A stretch of 64,000 nt of DNA, from assembly GCA_914767715.1 (NCBI GenBank), contig OU612066.1:28558283-28622282 (forward strand). The letters are read 5' to 3'. Source of the stretch: Membranipora membranacea. Lineage: Eukaryota; Bryozoa; Gymnolaemata; Cheilostomatida; Membraniporidae. Made by a program: the position numbers and the translations under genes. Shown here piece by piece: positions 1-11,855 of the stretch. Under the pieces are notes generated by a model. The model was not told where the DNA came from. It ran no database searches and worked only from the letters and a program-made list of their open reading frames with translations. How positions within the stretch are numbered: the stretch's first letter is position 1; the number at the start of each line of letters is the position of its first letter.

Positions 1-301
1 AAATATTTTGGTTTGGAAGTCTATGAAGGGGCAACGGTCTTAGATAGAACATTATTATTGATATTTTTCAACCACTAGAGTAGAGTAGACATATGATTTA
101 TCCTTATGCATCCAGAAACTAGCCGAATTTTGACCCTGAATGAAAACATACTACAGACAATGAGAGCATGATATAAAACTACTATGAAAGTGTATTATCA
201 GAATATAATTGAAGACAAAACTTGCTTAAAATGTTATGTAAAATGTTTTTAATATGGAAAACAAATTGATATTCGAAATCAAAATTTAAATCTTTTTTGC
301 A

Positions 302-560
302 TTGAGACTTTGGCTGCGGGATTGTGGCCCCGGGACTTTGGGACTTTGGTCTTTGGGACTTTGGTCATTGGTACTTGGGTCATTGGTACTTTGGTCATTG
401 GGACTTTGGCCGCGGGACTTTGGCTGCGGGACTTTGGTCTTTGGGACTTTGGGCTATTATGTTTTGGTCTTTGGAACTTTGTACTCTGGCACTTTTGCTA
501 TGGGACTTTGGTTGTGGGACTTTGTCCATTTGGATTCTGGCTGCGGGATTTTGTCCGGAT
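302..560. repeat. GGGACTTTGG-type minisatellite
   Basis: About 26 degenerate copies of a roughly 10-bp word (GGGACTTTGG, with variants such as GGTACTTTGG and GGCTGCGGGACTTTGG) run from 302 to about 560. Open frames of 60-113 codons appear in several frames on both strands because the unit lacks stop codons. They are repeat artefacts rich in Leu/Trp/Gly, not genes. Confidence 0.9.
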
Positions 561-1099
561 ACCAAACACAACAACACGACATATTTTGTAACTCGACTTT
601 TTACTCATGTTATAAATAGCTCAATAGCATTCCTTAAAAATATCACACCACACTGCATCTGTTGACGTAATACCTTGTAACTGCCCTCCTAGATTATTGA
701 TCGAGTTTCTAACGGGTGCATTTTATAGTAGTTTATATGAGTATACCGTTGACACCGTAAAACTACAATTTTATATAAAATTGATTAAAATATTGATAAC
801 GTGTGGCTAGTATGATTTCAAGTGGTTATACATAAAACATTGAAATTGAAATGGCATTTGTCATGGTAAAAATGAAAGTTTGTATAAATCAATATCAAGT
901 TCTTAGATGATGCGTTGCTATGATAAAAGGTAAAAATAATATAAACATACCTCTGTCACCCTTTCCAGGAGGGAGTTAGTATAAAATATGAGCTCTAGAC
1001 CATGTACAGTTTGTATATCATGGATTTAAACGAAGAAACAACATGTAAAGTTATTACCTCGTTCTCTGAGGATTTAAGCTCGAATAAGGTACTTTGACC
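561..1099. other. No gene seen
   Basis: AT-rich intergenic sequence with no convincing exon, RNA gene or repeat recognised. Confidence 0.5.
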
Positions 1100-1440
1100 A
1101 AGCATTTCAATTTATAGTAAAAAAGATAGGCCAGAAGCAGCTATAGCCTAAGTTGTTATGGCACGGACAATATTTGATGGCAGGATTCTGATCACTTTTT
1201 ATACTACATCAATATATGTTCTGTAAAATTCACCGGGTGTACCCAGTTGTAGTGGTCTACGGAAGACGAGCAGTGACAAACAATCATTTTTATTTTTCCC
1301 AAGAAAAAAATTGTGTGTCATCCCTCGGCTTCGCTATTTGCCCGGGCTATGACAGGGAAAATTTTGATAATCAGCAGGTAAAAAAAAGTTTGTCAGTACT
1401 CGGCTACACGAAGAGAGAGGGTAACTCCCAGTAAGGATGA
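1100..1440 (-). repeat. Dispersed repeat family, copy 1 (longest)
   Basis: Read on the minus strand, this copy matches two other places in the window. Its part at 1290-1440 matches 8866-8998: shared words include GTCATAG-CCGGGCAAATA, AGCCGAG-GATGACAC and the run before GTCTTC. Its part at 1100-1290 matches 11440-11640: shared words include GGGTACACCC, CCTGCCATCAAA and GGCTGCTTCTGGCCTA. It is probably a non-autonomous transposon family. An open frame at 1216-1434 has no recognisable product and is treated as chance. Confidence 0.65.
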
Positions 1441-3188
1441 ATTATCATAGCCTGAATAAGAGCTCTTATGCAATCGGTAAGAGGTTTAGTGGGCGTGTCT
1501 TTTCTTGGCGGCTATAACAAAGTCACTCAGTTCTCTGAAAGTTGACAATAGAATAGCAAAGCATCTCAATGTAGGTAGTAGTTATAGTCAAGCCTGAGCA
1601 TGATAAGCCAAGAAGAAGATGAGGAGCTGGGAGTTCTATGGAATATGCAAACCAAATATAATATGGGTATGATACTATATGGTTATCTATATGTGCTTGA
1701 AAGTAATGGTCCGATCTGATGATTGCAACAATGAACTCCCTCTTCATTGATTGCAATGATTATGACAATGAACTAAACATTCATTGATTATGAACTCCCT
1801 CCTCTTTCATTGTTCATTAAGGTAAGTACATGGGAGGTGCAAATAACCAATCCTCATGTGGACATGAAAAAATCCATTATGTGATGTGTCAGCACAGAAA
1901 AAAGGAAAACAGCTCCAAGCTTAGCCCAGCTTTAATTATTATAAACATTACGCTGTCTTTGATTTTCTCTACATATATTTCGTTATAAAATATGTATGAA
2001 TACAATTGATAATTAAATGCTCTTTTGACAATCAAAGCCACTTCAGTCCAGTATAGGAGCGAACTTCATCCACCTATAATTACATAATATATATATCATT
2101 ATCACATTAATAAACGTTAACCTCACACCCTTCCTTTTCCTTTTTGTTTTGACATCAAACTATATAATCATGATAACCAATGACAGCCACACTTGGTTAC
2201 CGCAGATGCCATTAGCTCAGCCAGAATATAGAACAGCCTTTACAAATGACATCCATGGTTAATGGCAAATAATTGCTCTTTATAATTGACCCTGAATGTT
2301 GCATCACATATTCATTCACTATTAGCTATCCATGACAGCAGCAGTACAAGCTAGATATCAGTTCCATTAACTGCTGTTTCTCAAGTTGTCTTCCCCTTTT
2401 ATAATGCAGGATAACTCTTGACTTTACTGGATCACGTATTATTATAGGACACTGGAAATTCCACTGTCTCAAAGTGAAGACAGCCAATGAGAATGTTTGG
2501 CTGAAAATAGACTGCGTATCATAATTATTTTAAGCAAATATGATGCTTTGGCTTAAAATAGACTATATGTCATAGGGCTTAAGCCGATGAGATTATCTTA
2601 TGTACAATTTCCACATAAGGTGCAATCATGCAATCAATTATGTAAGAAAGACTGAGAGCAAAACATCTTTTTACAGGGAAAACAGCACCACACCCGCGAT
2701 GAAACAGCACAGAGATGAAAAATAACAGTCGTGGGAATGATGCAAGATTTCAGCGAGCACCACCGGAGAGTATAAAAGGAGGAAAATTCAATGAAAAAAA
2801 GACAAGTGCTCACCGGATACAAAACCATATTATAGCAGTAGAAAACATGTAGAAGAGCATTTCATATTTTTATTTAAATCTGATTTTAATTCAGATAAAT
2901 ATTTTGAGAATTAATTTTACCATGAATTATTTTTACTCTGGATTATTCACACTTTGGAGACTGGATATATTATAAGCAAGAGGACGACAGGATACATTGG
3001 TAATTATATTTTATTTTGAAAAGGATTATTATCATTTTTTTCATTAATAATTTTATACTTCTACATTTTTAAATTGACATTTTGTATTCACTTCTAAATT
3101 TAGAACAAAATAAAGAGTTCTATTGACCTCAACTAAGCATCCGCTTGATTAAATTATTGAGTTGTAAACAACCACCGAGTATCAGGAT
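1441..3188. other. No gene seen
   Basis: AT-rich sequence. The open frames at 1523-1756 and 2634-2828 on the minus strand show no domain, splice context or conserved motif. Confidence 0.5.
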
Positions 3189-3426
3189 TCAAGAGTCATT
3201 AACACAGTCTTTGACCTCCCAAAATTATCATTCTAATAAAGCATCAAGAATTTTATTATCTTTGAGTAGTCAAAGATACTTTGAACTAGAATTGTGAAAA
3301 GTCGAATATATCATCAAGAGTCTTTAGCGCAGCCTTTGACCTTGTAAAATTATCACTCTATAAGCATCAAGAATTTTATTATCTTTGAGTAGTCAAAGAT
3401 ACTTTGAAGTAGAATTGTGATAGGTC
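3189..3426. repeat. Tandem duplication, unit about 115-120 bp
   Basis: Two adjacent direct copies (about 3189-3308 and 3315-3426) share long identical stretches, including AAGAATTTTATTATCTTTG and AGTAGTCAAAGATACTTTGA. The downstream copy has small indels and substitutions. The core TATCTTTGAGTAGTCAAAGATA is itself an interrupted palindrome. Confidence 0.85.
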
Positions 3427-5380
3427 AATTAAAGTATCGAGCTAAAATTAAAGCCAAATTTGAAGCGACCTAGAGCTATTCTCATTCCAGACAGAGAAGT
3501 GAATTGAAGTCTGTAACCTATCAATTGGTTACAAGGCCTGTGATTCTAATACAACTGCCGGTGTCACCTAATTGGACTTCCAGGCACTAAACAAAGTCCA
3601 ACAACCTTGTTGGAATTTAAATCTCCACAAATAAGTGAGATTATTTATAGATAACTACGCAATATATATATCAAGCTACGAACCACAGGCTAATATTTAT
3701 TATAGCCACGAGTTCATAAACCACATACAGTTATCAATCGCTTTGTGGTGCATGAGTATTGTCTCAAGCTTATAACAAGCTTTCTGCTAGCCCAATTTAG
3801 GGATACCTGCGGTTTATTGGCAGGAGCTGCCCTTTGAATGACTAAGGAGCCAACTTCACCTTAGTTCAAGAGTGGTCAGACTTATAAACAATTCTAAGGG
3901 TTTCTCTAAACCTGGAAAGGGAAGCCAGCTGTTAGTCTCTTGAAATTTTGCCAAGGTTAATTGACACATGTGGTTAATTGAGTGCTACCAAATTTACACA
4001 CACACACACACACACACACATAGAACCTGAATTACGTCATCGATATATTATTCATTCATAGATTTTATAGAAGGAGCAAACAACTCCAAATTGAATACAC
4101 AAAGATAACTAAATTCATTAAATTACGTGTTGGAACTTGGAGTTATTCAGAGTAACTTCCCTTACCCCCTACTTCTATTTCCGTTCCTCACAGCATATAC
4201 TTTATAAGTATATGCGGGATGAACCTATTAACTTTATAATTCTTTTTCCGTTCCTCACAGATGTGAGTAGTCAGTAATAATTGTAACTACAGTAAATGCA
4301 CAGGACTTAGTCACATACATGTAACCAACCTTGGTGTTGTGTATTGGTCATATCAAGGAGAAGCCTGTTACTCCAGTCCTTAGTCATATGTATGTGACTA
4401 CACACATAGATAACATGATGATGATGATCGGAGTGAGTCACTGGAGCGATAATAATATTCAATATTGTGATTGACAATGATATTTATCCATCGGACTCTT
4501 GCAGAGGGTCACCTCCTTTGGAGCATAGCTATCTATATGTATTCTTATTTTGGTGGTGATGTGTCACTGCCGCTTCTAGGTCTGATTTCTTTCTGTAACC
4601 AAACGGCACCTTTTTCTCATCTGACCTACAAATATACCAACGTTAAGATATTGACAACCTGCATTACCAGACATCATCACTGTAATCTGCTTATCACCTG
4701 CCTGATGCTTTCCCCGAAAGGCGCGTCAGAGGATCCTTAAGTTAGTTAGAGTGCTCTGAAGCCATCAGCATGCGCCCCAACCATTAGCTACTCTGGCTGG
4801 CTGGCCAACATGAACTTGATCAGCTTGCATCATGATCTCGATTCTCAACAGCTAATTGCTTGATCGTAACCAAATTTTGCGTGAATCACAAGCATAAAAA
4901 TTTAATAGACAGTTTTGTTATGTGAGTCTTTCAGGTGGAACTTGGGACTTGTAAAGATGGTAATGTTAATGACTGCCCTGGTTTCCAGTCGACAGGTGAC
5001 ATCACTATCATTGCCTCCATGAGGCCGCTGCTCTCTCATCAGCAGCAGACAATGGTAACAGGTTGTTTTACAAAATTTAGTTTTTAATTGATTGTTATGA
5101 TACAAATTTGCAAAGCATGTATAGGTGTAGGCTTGATGTCATCATGGATTGGATTAATATGAAAATCCATGCTGTCATCCTGCAAATCATTTACTATATA
5201 ACACCTCTGTAAAGTGACCTCAGAGTGAATACAAGGAGTAAGTGAAATCTATCCTGTTAGCTGGTCAATCATTTTTCCTGTCTCTGCTACAGTTCAAACT
5301 CTCACACCCTCTCATCCTTGCTGTCGCATTGGTTAACTTGATTATTTGTATATAGGCATTGCTGTAAAATCCATATTCTC
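3427..5380. other. Intergenic, with CA microsatellite and small palindromes
   Basis: A (CA)n microsatellite lies at about 3997-4020. The word TTCCGTTCCTCACAG occurs twice (about 4180 and 4247). The first copy is followed by an interrupted palindrome, GCATATACTT/AAGTATATGC. An imperfect inverted pair of GTCACATACAT words lies near 4310 and 4385. The open frame at 4471-4740 has no recognisable domain. Confidence 0.5.
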
Positions 5381-5560
5381 GACAGGGTGGTGTAGTGGTT
5401 AGAATTTGAGAGTTGCAGGTTCAAATCCCAGTCACTACTCATGCTGGTAAAGGAGGTGAGCTCTCCGGACAATAGCCTAGCTTGCCCACCCTAACTTTGA
5501 ACAAGTGTGCGCTGATTAAATGAGTTGTATCATTAATCTTATGTAAGCATATTCTCATTG
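5381..5560 (+). mobile_element. tRNA-derived SINE-like repeat
   Basis: The 5' part carries an A-box-like segment (TGGTGTAGTGGTTAG, about 5388-5402) and a B-box-like segment (GGTTCAAATCC, about 5417-5427). That is the spacing of a pol III type-2 promoter, but no cloverleaf with paired acceptor ends is evident. An unrelated tail of about 130 bp follows, ending just before a 16-base C run at 5561-5576. I read it as a tRNA-derived SINE rather than a functional tRNA. Confidence 0.55.
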
Positions 5561-6111
5561 CCCCCCCCCCCCCCCCGAAAGTGGCAATGTATTGCAAAAA
5601 AAGTGAATATTATATATTTGACAGCTCTGATTTTTACACACATGTGTCTCACAGCTGAAGACTAGATTAGATTTTATTTATAACAAGCGAAATGATTATA
5701 AAAACTTGAAAACTGTTGAAGAGGCTGAATAAGATGCGGATTTATTACATGAAAAGCGACACCCCACTCCCCCAACATGACAATCTCGATAAGAGCTTTA
5801 GTCTGTTTATACCCTGTATGAGACATTTAAGAACATCTCACCCACCAAAATCAGACTATGTACAGTCCAACACACAGTGTCAAGGCCCCAATAAGAGGCA
5901 CATGGTGTCTGAATCTCCCTACTTAGTTCATTGTTTAGTTCTTTGTTCTTATCTCAATTATTTTTCTTTGAAAATATCCTTCCGCATATGTCAACAGTCT
6001 AATCAATCAACACTCCCTTTTCCTGTTTTTTTTATCATCGTATTTCTTGAATACCTCCCTACTCTCATTTAGCTGTGTATAATCTAATATCAATTAGTTT
6101 TCTCTCAACAG

Positions 6112-7673
6112 AAACCTGCTAAATTAGCTGAAACTGCAGCAAGGAGAAACCCTTCCATCCATGCAAGCTCTTACCCTGCTGCCTCTTGTCCAGCAGCACC
6201 AGGAAACACCGAACAGGAACAGAAAGCAAACAGAGACTTAATCAGCTGAAGAAAGGGAACTCCTAACAAATTTCCACAGCAGAAATCAATGTTTGCAGAG
6301 GTAAGGATACTGAGCTGATAATATTATATGGGAGACTAATTTGTGGGCTCAAACTTTGCTTGGGTCACTGGAATTTAAATTCCATTTTCATTACCCTAAC
6401 CGAACCAGTGTTGGGTTAGGTCAGGGTTTCAATGATGGATTGACATTTCCAGCAACCAAAGCAAACTATGCATTGAGCACTCAAACTAGTGTGTACTGTA
6501 TACTCTCTGAAGCCTTATCATAATTCTTACTTTGCGATGTTTTATTATCAGGGTACAATGTGGTGTGTAGTGGTGAAGGTGAAATAGTTCAACAGTGTTT
6601 ATTCAAGGTTTCAAGAAGTAGGACGTACACTTATTTGAAGCATATTATGCTGTTCTTTGAACCTGAAGCAAACAGGCCCACAAAAACAGCTGGAGAACAA
6701 GCTTATCAAAAAGTTTGAGCAAGACAAAGCAGGTTAGTAATAGTATGATGGGTGTGCAATGATTGCGTATTGAAGCATCTTTTTAAAATAAAAACAACTC
6801 TTAGCCCTGACATTCTGCCCATGCTATAAACATACAACTCCTATTTTTACACTATTAAGTCAATTCTTTAGGACTTGGAAAAAATTCAAAACTTGGGAAT
6901 TTGTCTTTGGTACTAGTACTACCCCTTTATCATTTACAGATAAAATCTTGGGGACTGGGGCCTTCAGGTAATCTCTAAACACAGAGCGAATCATAGAGAT
7001 ACTTATGTTTGTTTGCGATATTAATTAATTGAATTAGCAAACTCAATCAGGGTGCTTGGTCACTGGGTGCAGGCCCCAGAGAACTGAGAATAAGGTTCAT
7101 TGCGTAAGGCAGCCCTCGCACCCTGTATTGCTATGCCTAATCCTGCATATGTTCCCAAGATTGTCATTCTGTGAGAGTGCCATGAAATGGGGACAGACTT
7201 GTGTTTTCTTTTGTGAGAAGAGTAATGTATTGGGATTATTTTTCCACATTCAATTTTGAAAAATGACCACTGTGTGGAAGTTAACCTGATGTTGAACGGT
7301 GATGGTGAACTGAGGGTAATTCATCAATAGCGTGTATATAGACTTGTATTTTCCTGTACTGTAACAATGTTTGTATGTGCCTCCATTTCAAAAAGTTCAC
7401 AAATCAACAGCCAGATTTATGAAATCTAAATTTGTTACAGCTAGAAAACACAGCAAGAACTCAACACTGTACTGTACTTATCTAAAGCACCGTCAAGTTT
7501 GGAGTTTCTGTGTCTGAAGTTTGCCATTGTTCAGCCAAAATTAACCATGTGAAAAGTGATTTATACCCAAAGAGAAACATATACTCCAGGAAAATTCATG
7601 ATTTCATGAGTATTATCACGTTGTATGTATTTATTGTTTCAGGCAGCACGGAAAAAGACAATGGAATGTGATT
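6112..7673 (+). other. Weak candidate exons of an unknown gene
   Basis: Three short segments have acceptor/donor-like edges and hydrophilic reading frames. The first follows CTCAACAG at about 6112 and ends in a stop near 6249. The second, about 6661-6731, is Lys/Gln-rich and ends before GTTAGT. The third, after TTTCAG at about 7642, is also Lys-rich. Their phases do not join cleanly and no domain is recognised, so chance open sequence is an equally good explanation. Confidence 0.15.
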
Positions 7674-8865
7674 GCTGGTGATTGCGGTCCTAAAAGAATG
7701 TTACCTGCACCTTTGCATTTTCACTAACAGGCCTTGTCCATTTAGGGTGCATCTATTTTCTGAGTGTATGTCACACTCGGCCAATGTATGTTTTGGATAA
7801 AATAAGTTTTTAAAAAAACAATTATTAGATGGTACTGCAATAAAATTTACAAACAGAAGCTCATCAATATTGGTTCCTTGTCTACTATTAATGGCAATGT
7901 TTGTGGGTAGTAATTATACATACAAGGCCTTCAGTATAAGGCATACTATGATTGTATATCGATCAATTGTTTTTGTCAGGTTTTCACAACTTATGTACCT
8001 GTTTATGTGAATTGTTATATCATTGACTACTCATTCATTCATTTTACTACCTGAAGACATGACAATGAGTCCCTCTCACTCCTTGGATGCACTACCAAGT
8101 CGCAAATGGCGCTTTAACTTAACTTAATCTCTTTCGGTTAAAATGGTGATGTAGCGGTATATCCCGTGTCTCTGCTAATAGTTGCATGACTATGAGCCTT
8201 GAAGAAAAATCTTTTATTGGCTTTGGATCTCTCATGTTTTTTGCTTTTTGAAGACTGAGTTGAGTAACATGTATCATAATTCGCAAAAGGTCTCTGTCTG
8301 TGCATGTTTTTGCTTCCATTGGCAGTTGGAGATCCCCATTCCTGTAAATTGTAAACAGTGTCCTGCTATATTTGAATCAAGCACCCTATTCAGTTTGGTA
8401 ACAGATTGCAGAAGAATACACCCTTGTTGAACTGTACTTGGATTGGATTTTCCAAAAAAAGGGGAGATATGATGGCATCAATCAGATCAGAAAAAAGGGT
8501 ATGATACACCATTCCATTGGTCTAAACAAGGGTTGCTATATCTGTGACCAAGCCCAAGGACTAATTTCTTGCTGTCACTGCTGAGGTGTGTACTACTCAT
8601 CAAAAGTCATTGGATTGCACCTGTCAGTGTCCAATTTAAAATCTTGAAGGATGTTATGCGGTTGATTTAAATGTCTGCTTGACAAAAGCAAGATGTAATC
8701 TGAGAACAACATAAAGATAAGCCACATATTACACTTCACATTTAAGCCACACCCACAGCAATTACATTATTCCGATTGGGTAATACTTATATGACAGTCT
8801 ATGAATTAGAGTTGTCCCCTCTTTGTGTGTAGACGAGGTGAGACGTGTGAATTATTTTACCTGCA
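6735..8865. other. No gene seen
   Basis: AT-rich sequence apart from the weak 7.6-kb candidate exon. Nothing else could be supported. Confidence 0.45.
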
Positions 8866-8998
8866 GGTATACGAAATTTTATATGTCATAGTCCGGGCAA
8901 ATACTGAAGCCGAGAGATGACACAGAATTTTTTTCCTGTATAGAAAATAAAAAATTCTTTATGTCATCGTTCGTCTTCGGTAGTGGTCATATTTTGAA
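8866..8998 (+). repeat. Dispersed repeat family, copy 2
   Basis: Diverged partial copy of the minus-strand sequence at 1290-1440, sharing GTCATAG-CCGGGCAAATA, GAAGCCGAG-GATGACAC and TCGTCTTC. It stops before the GGGTACACCC part found in the other two copies. Confidence 0.6.
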
Positions 8999-9509
8999 AA
9001 TAAATGGCAATTCGTTTTCAATTTAAATGAAGAGAACATAAATCCTCAAGCTGACCTACTTGTATAGAGGACCAATCATCAGTGTGATAATAAAGAAATC
9101 TATTTATAAAATGCTCAATCACATCAACTTGAATTTGGCATTGACATAGCAAATATTAATAATGCATCTTTGTACGGTGCTATTGACTTACGCCCAGCCT
9201 TTGTTAAATTTAACTCTCATGCTTTAGCAGATGACATAATACAAGGAAGCATGAACATGTCTAACAAAATGACGGTATCACTTTGACTAACATTATGGAG
9301 TGTATTATTCACTATGAGAAAGTAGACGAAGCAGCCGAGAGTGTTGTTTTGTCAGCCTCAAAGCTTGCTGAACTCAAATATGTGGCTAAAGAGTGGGTGA
9401 AAACTGGGAAAGAGCCGGAATGCTTCATTGCCAAAAATCTATTGACAATGACAATGGATGAATGAATGTAGTACCTATAAATACCATCGTCTTTGTATGT
9501 TCAGATTTT

Positions 9510-11400
9510 CTAAATCCAAGCTAGAAAGAGCCAAAGAAAGTGCCATGAAGAGAAAGGTATGTATAGAACATGCTCATGATTCAGGATTTACTCTCAAGGT
9601 ATTAATTGATGACCACGGTGCTGTATGGAGACCACCTTGTGTTGCTTTGTTTGAACCGATATGAAACTTTGTGTGACGTTGCTCTCAGTCAGAGATAGTG
9701 TTTGGGCCAAGAAGATCATTCTGTGATAAATAAGAGAGTTCTATCAAGGAGTAAAAGACTTTTACTCCTTGATAGAACTCTATTATTTATCACATAATGA
9801 TCACAACACTGAATTAAATCATGGTTGGAAAATCTGAGATGCCTTCAATTTTTTTCAGTCTTGATTTATTGACCCTTGTAATTGCTACTCATTAACCCTG
9901 CTCTAATAATATCCTGTTTTTAAGCATGAGGATGGAGCCAATTTGCCGAGCTCAAAGAAACTCAGGTCTTCAGAACCGAGTACTAGTAAGCCTTAGACAT
10001 TCTCTTCTACCTGTGTCATATGTAATAAGGAAAACTACAAAAACCGCAAGAAACTACCGACCTCTAGAGCTGAGACTTTAGATGCTGGTAAGTACAATAA
10101 ACTGCTACACCATAATCTCAGGTTTTATTCTGCCTTCTGCAGACTCTGTAGGGTTGAATTGTTGATTAATTGAGGGAACTTTTTCAATTACATGTGTATG
10201 ATCTAAGCTGCATCAATCATGACTATCTGGAGACGAATGATATTTCAGTGAGAGAGCCAGCTTTCAAAAATATTATACTTCTATTTAGGGGGTTTACTTC
10301 CTGCCGCAGAAGCCAAGAATGACACAAAGCTGTTGTCAAGTTTTCAGTTAGGAGATCCTGTTGCCCGTGAAATGAGATATCATCGTGCATGCCACAAGAA
10401 TCACAACTGTTACGAACCAGCTCAGGTAAAAACTATAAAATCTGTTTGCCACTTATCATTGTCATTTGTCTGGCTCAACATTATGTGTGTTACATTCCTA
10501 TGCTGTCCCTCTTCGAAAATTGTTAACAAGTTCACTTGGGCGTAGATGAGTTCATATGAAGTGCTGTAAAATTGTTATACCAATTGTTTTAGATCTAAAT
10601 CAAAAGCTCGCTTTGTGAGATCTGCATCATGGCGACAACTTGAGGACCTGGTTAGCTCAAAGATAGAGCGCGATCTGATTTACTTGGCTTATATAATAAA
10701 CTACGTAGAGATAACAGAGAAGATGAGACCAGGTAAGACAATGATATATATTTGTATATACTAGTATCCCACAATGCAATTTCCTGGAATTCCCAGTGAG
10801 ATCAGGGCGATAAAATCTTGCGAGACTGGGGTTCCCAGGTTGAAGTTGCATTGTGCAAGCATTATCAACCTGCCGTTTTGAGAACACTCAAATGCATTGA
10901 TCAAACTTTGGCCTTGTTAGATTAGGATTAATTAAAAAAATATGAAAAGTTATGTCAAAATCTTTTTCTTCCTTGGACTAACATGTATTGTGCTTTCAGA
11001 CAAAACTATCATCTTTTTACAGCCGAAAAGCTTTTGTCTACCGCCTGAAGAGAGAGTTTCAAGGCCGCCTTAGTTTTCATCAAGCCTCTGATCCCTCTCA
11101 TGGTGATATAGTGACGAGCAGCAATGCAGTTTTGACTGATTTAGTGACTGATACATCAGTACTCACAAACACATCCAGCCTCTTGAGCGAGGTTGACACT
11201 GCCAGCTCAAGTGATGAGGAAATCCCTTCCAATAGTGTGACCCAATCCAATCAATATCAACTCGATCAGGCAGCAATTTCACTCCGTTTGTATATAGATC
11301 AAACCAAAAAAGTCGAGATCCCCTGGCCAACTACTGCAGACAACCTTAACGCTGAGGCCTGTGTTGAATTTGTTCCGCCACCACTATTTAATTTTCTAGC
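9510..11400 (+). pseudogene. Remnant of multi-exon Cys/His-motif protein (RYHRACHKN type)
   Basis: Candidate exons: about 9510-9550 (Lys-rich, ending before GTATGT), 9925-10087, 10289-10425, 10593-10732 and about 11023-11400. The second contains CVICNKENY; the third contains EMRYHRACHKNHNC. Together they resemble the Cys-x2-Cys plus RYHxxCxxxF cassette common in uncharacterised, often transposon-associated proteins of sponges and cnidarians. The last exon is acidic/Ser-rich, then has a PPPLFNFLA motif that in such proteins leads into a longer domain. Here that domain is missing and a dispersed repeat begins near 11440. An in-frame TAG lies upstream of CVICN, and the 10425/10593 junction does not keep phase. 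Function unknown; I consider it a decayed gene. A palindromic element sits in the first intron. Confidence 0.5.
9714..9802. repeat. Near-perfect palindrome, 44-bp arms
   Basis: Arms 9714-9757 and 9759-9802 are reverse complements with two mismatches around a single central base at 9758. The centre reads GTAAAAG-A-CTTTTAC. It would form a long hairpin if transcribed, and looks like a foldback MITE in an intron. Confidence 0.9.
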
Positions 11401-11439
11401 TATGACACTACAATCTTTACTAACTAAATGCGATTTATT

Positions 11440-11640
11440 GAAAATTTGTGATATGCTGCCATATACTGCCACGCTGCCGCTGACGATGACCGCTACAACC
11501 GGGTACACCCTAATTTTTGGATTCAGCACACTTTTTTTACCCTAGAAACACTTGTCTTTTTCCTGCCATCAAAAATTGTGCGTGCCATTTTTTTTTAGAG
11601 CACTTAGAGCTAGGCTGCTTCTGGCCTAAGACAAAAACAA
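11440..11640 (+). repeat. Dispersed repeat family, copy 3
   Basis: Diverged copy of the minus-strand sequence at 1100-1290. Shared words include CCGCTACAAC-GGGTACACCC, TTCCTGCCATCAAA-ATTGT and GGCTGCTTCTGGCCTA. It directly follows the point where the 9.5-11.4 kb gene remnant loses coding character. Confidence 0.65.
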
Positions 11641-11741
11641 GTGCTGAGAATAATAGATAAAAGGGGGCCCATCGCTATCGCAATATGTGACGACACAAAG
11701 AGGGTTTGGTGAATCAGGCAATAATGTTTGTTATTCTTTGG

Positions 11742-11855
11742 GTATAATGGGGTTTATGAGGGGTTAAAGAGTAACTGAGTATAATTGGGTTTATGAGGGG
11801 TTAAAGAGTAACTGAGTATAATGGGGTTTATGAGGGTCAAAGAGTGACACCTGGA
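11742..11855. repeat. Tandem repeat, 37-bp unit, about 3 copies
   Basis: Units start at 11742, 11779 and 11816 with GTATAAT-GGGTTTATGAG and continue GGGTTAAAGAGTAACTGA. The third is incomplete and diverged. Confidence 0.9.

Noticed and set aside
302-665. Four overlapping open frames of 60-113 codons
   Set aside because: Product of a GC-richer minisatellite without stops; composition is Leu/Trp/Gly only, and all frames are open.
5381-5440. A functional tRNA gene
   Set aside because: A- and B-box-like words are present but acceptor and anticodon stems do not pair; it fits a SINE better.
5716-6072. 118-codon open frame as a gene
   Set aside because: No domain, no splice context, and composition typical of AT-rich noncoding sequence.
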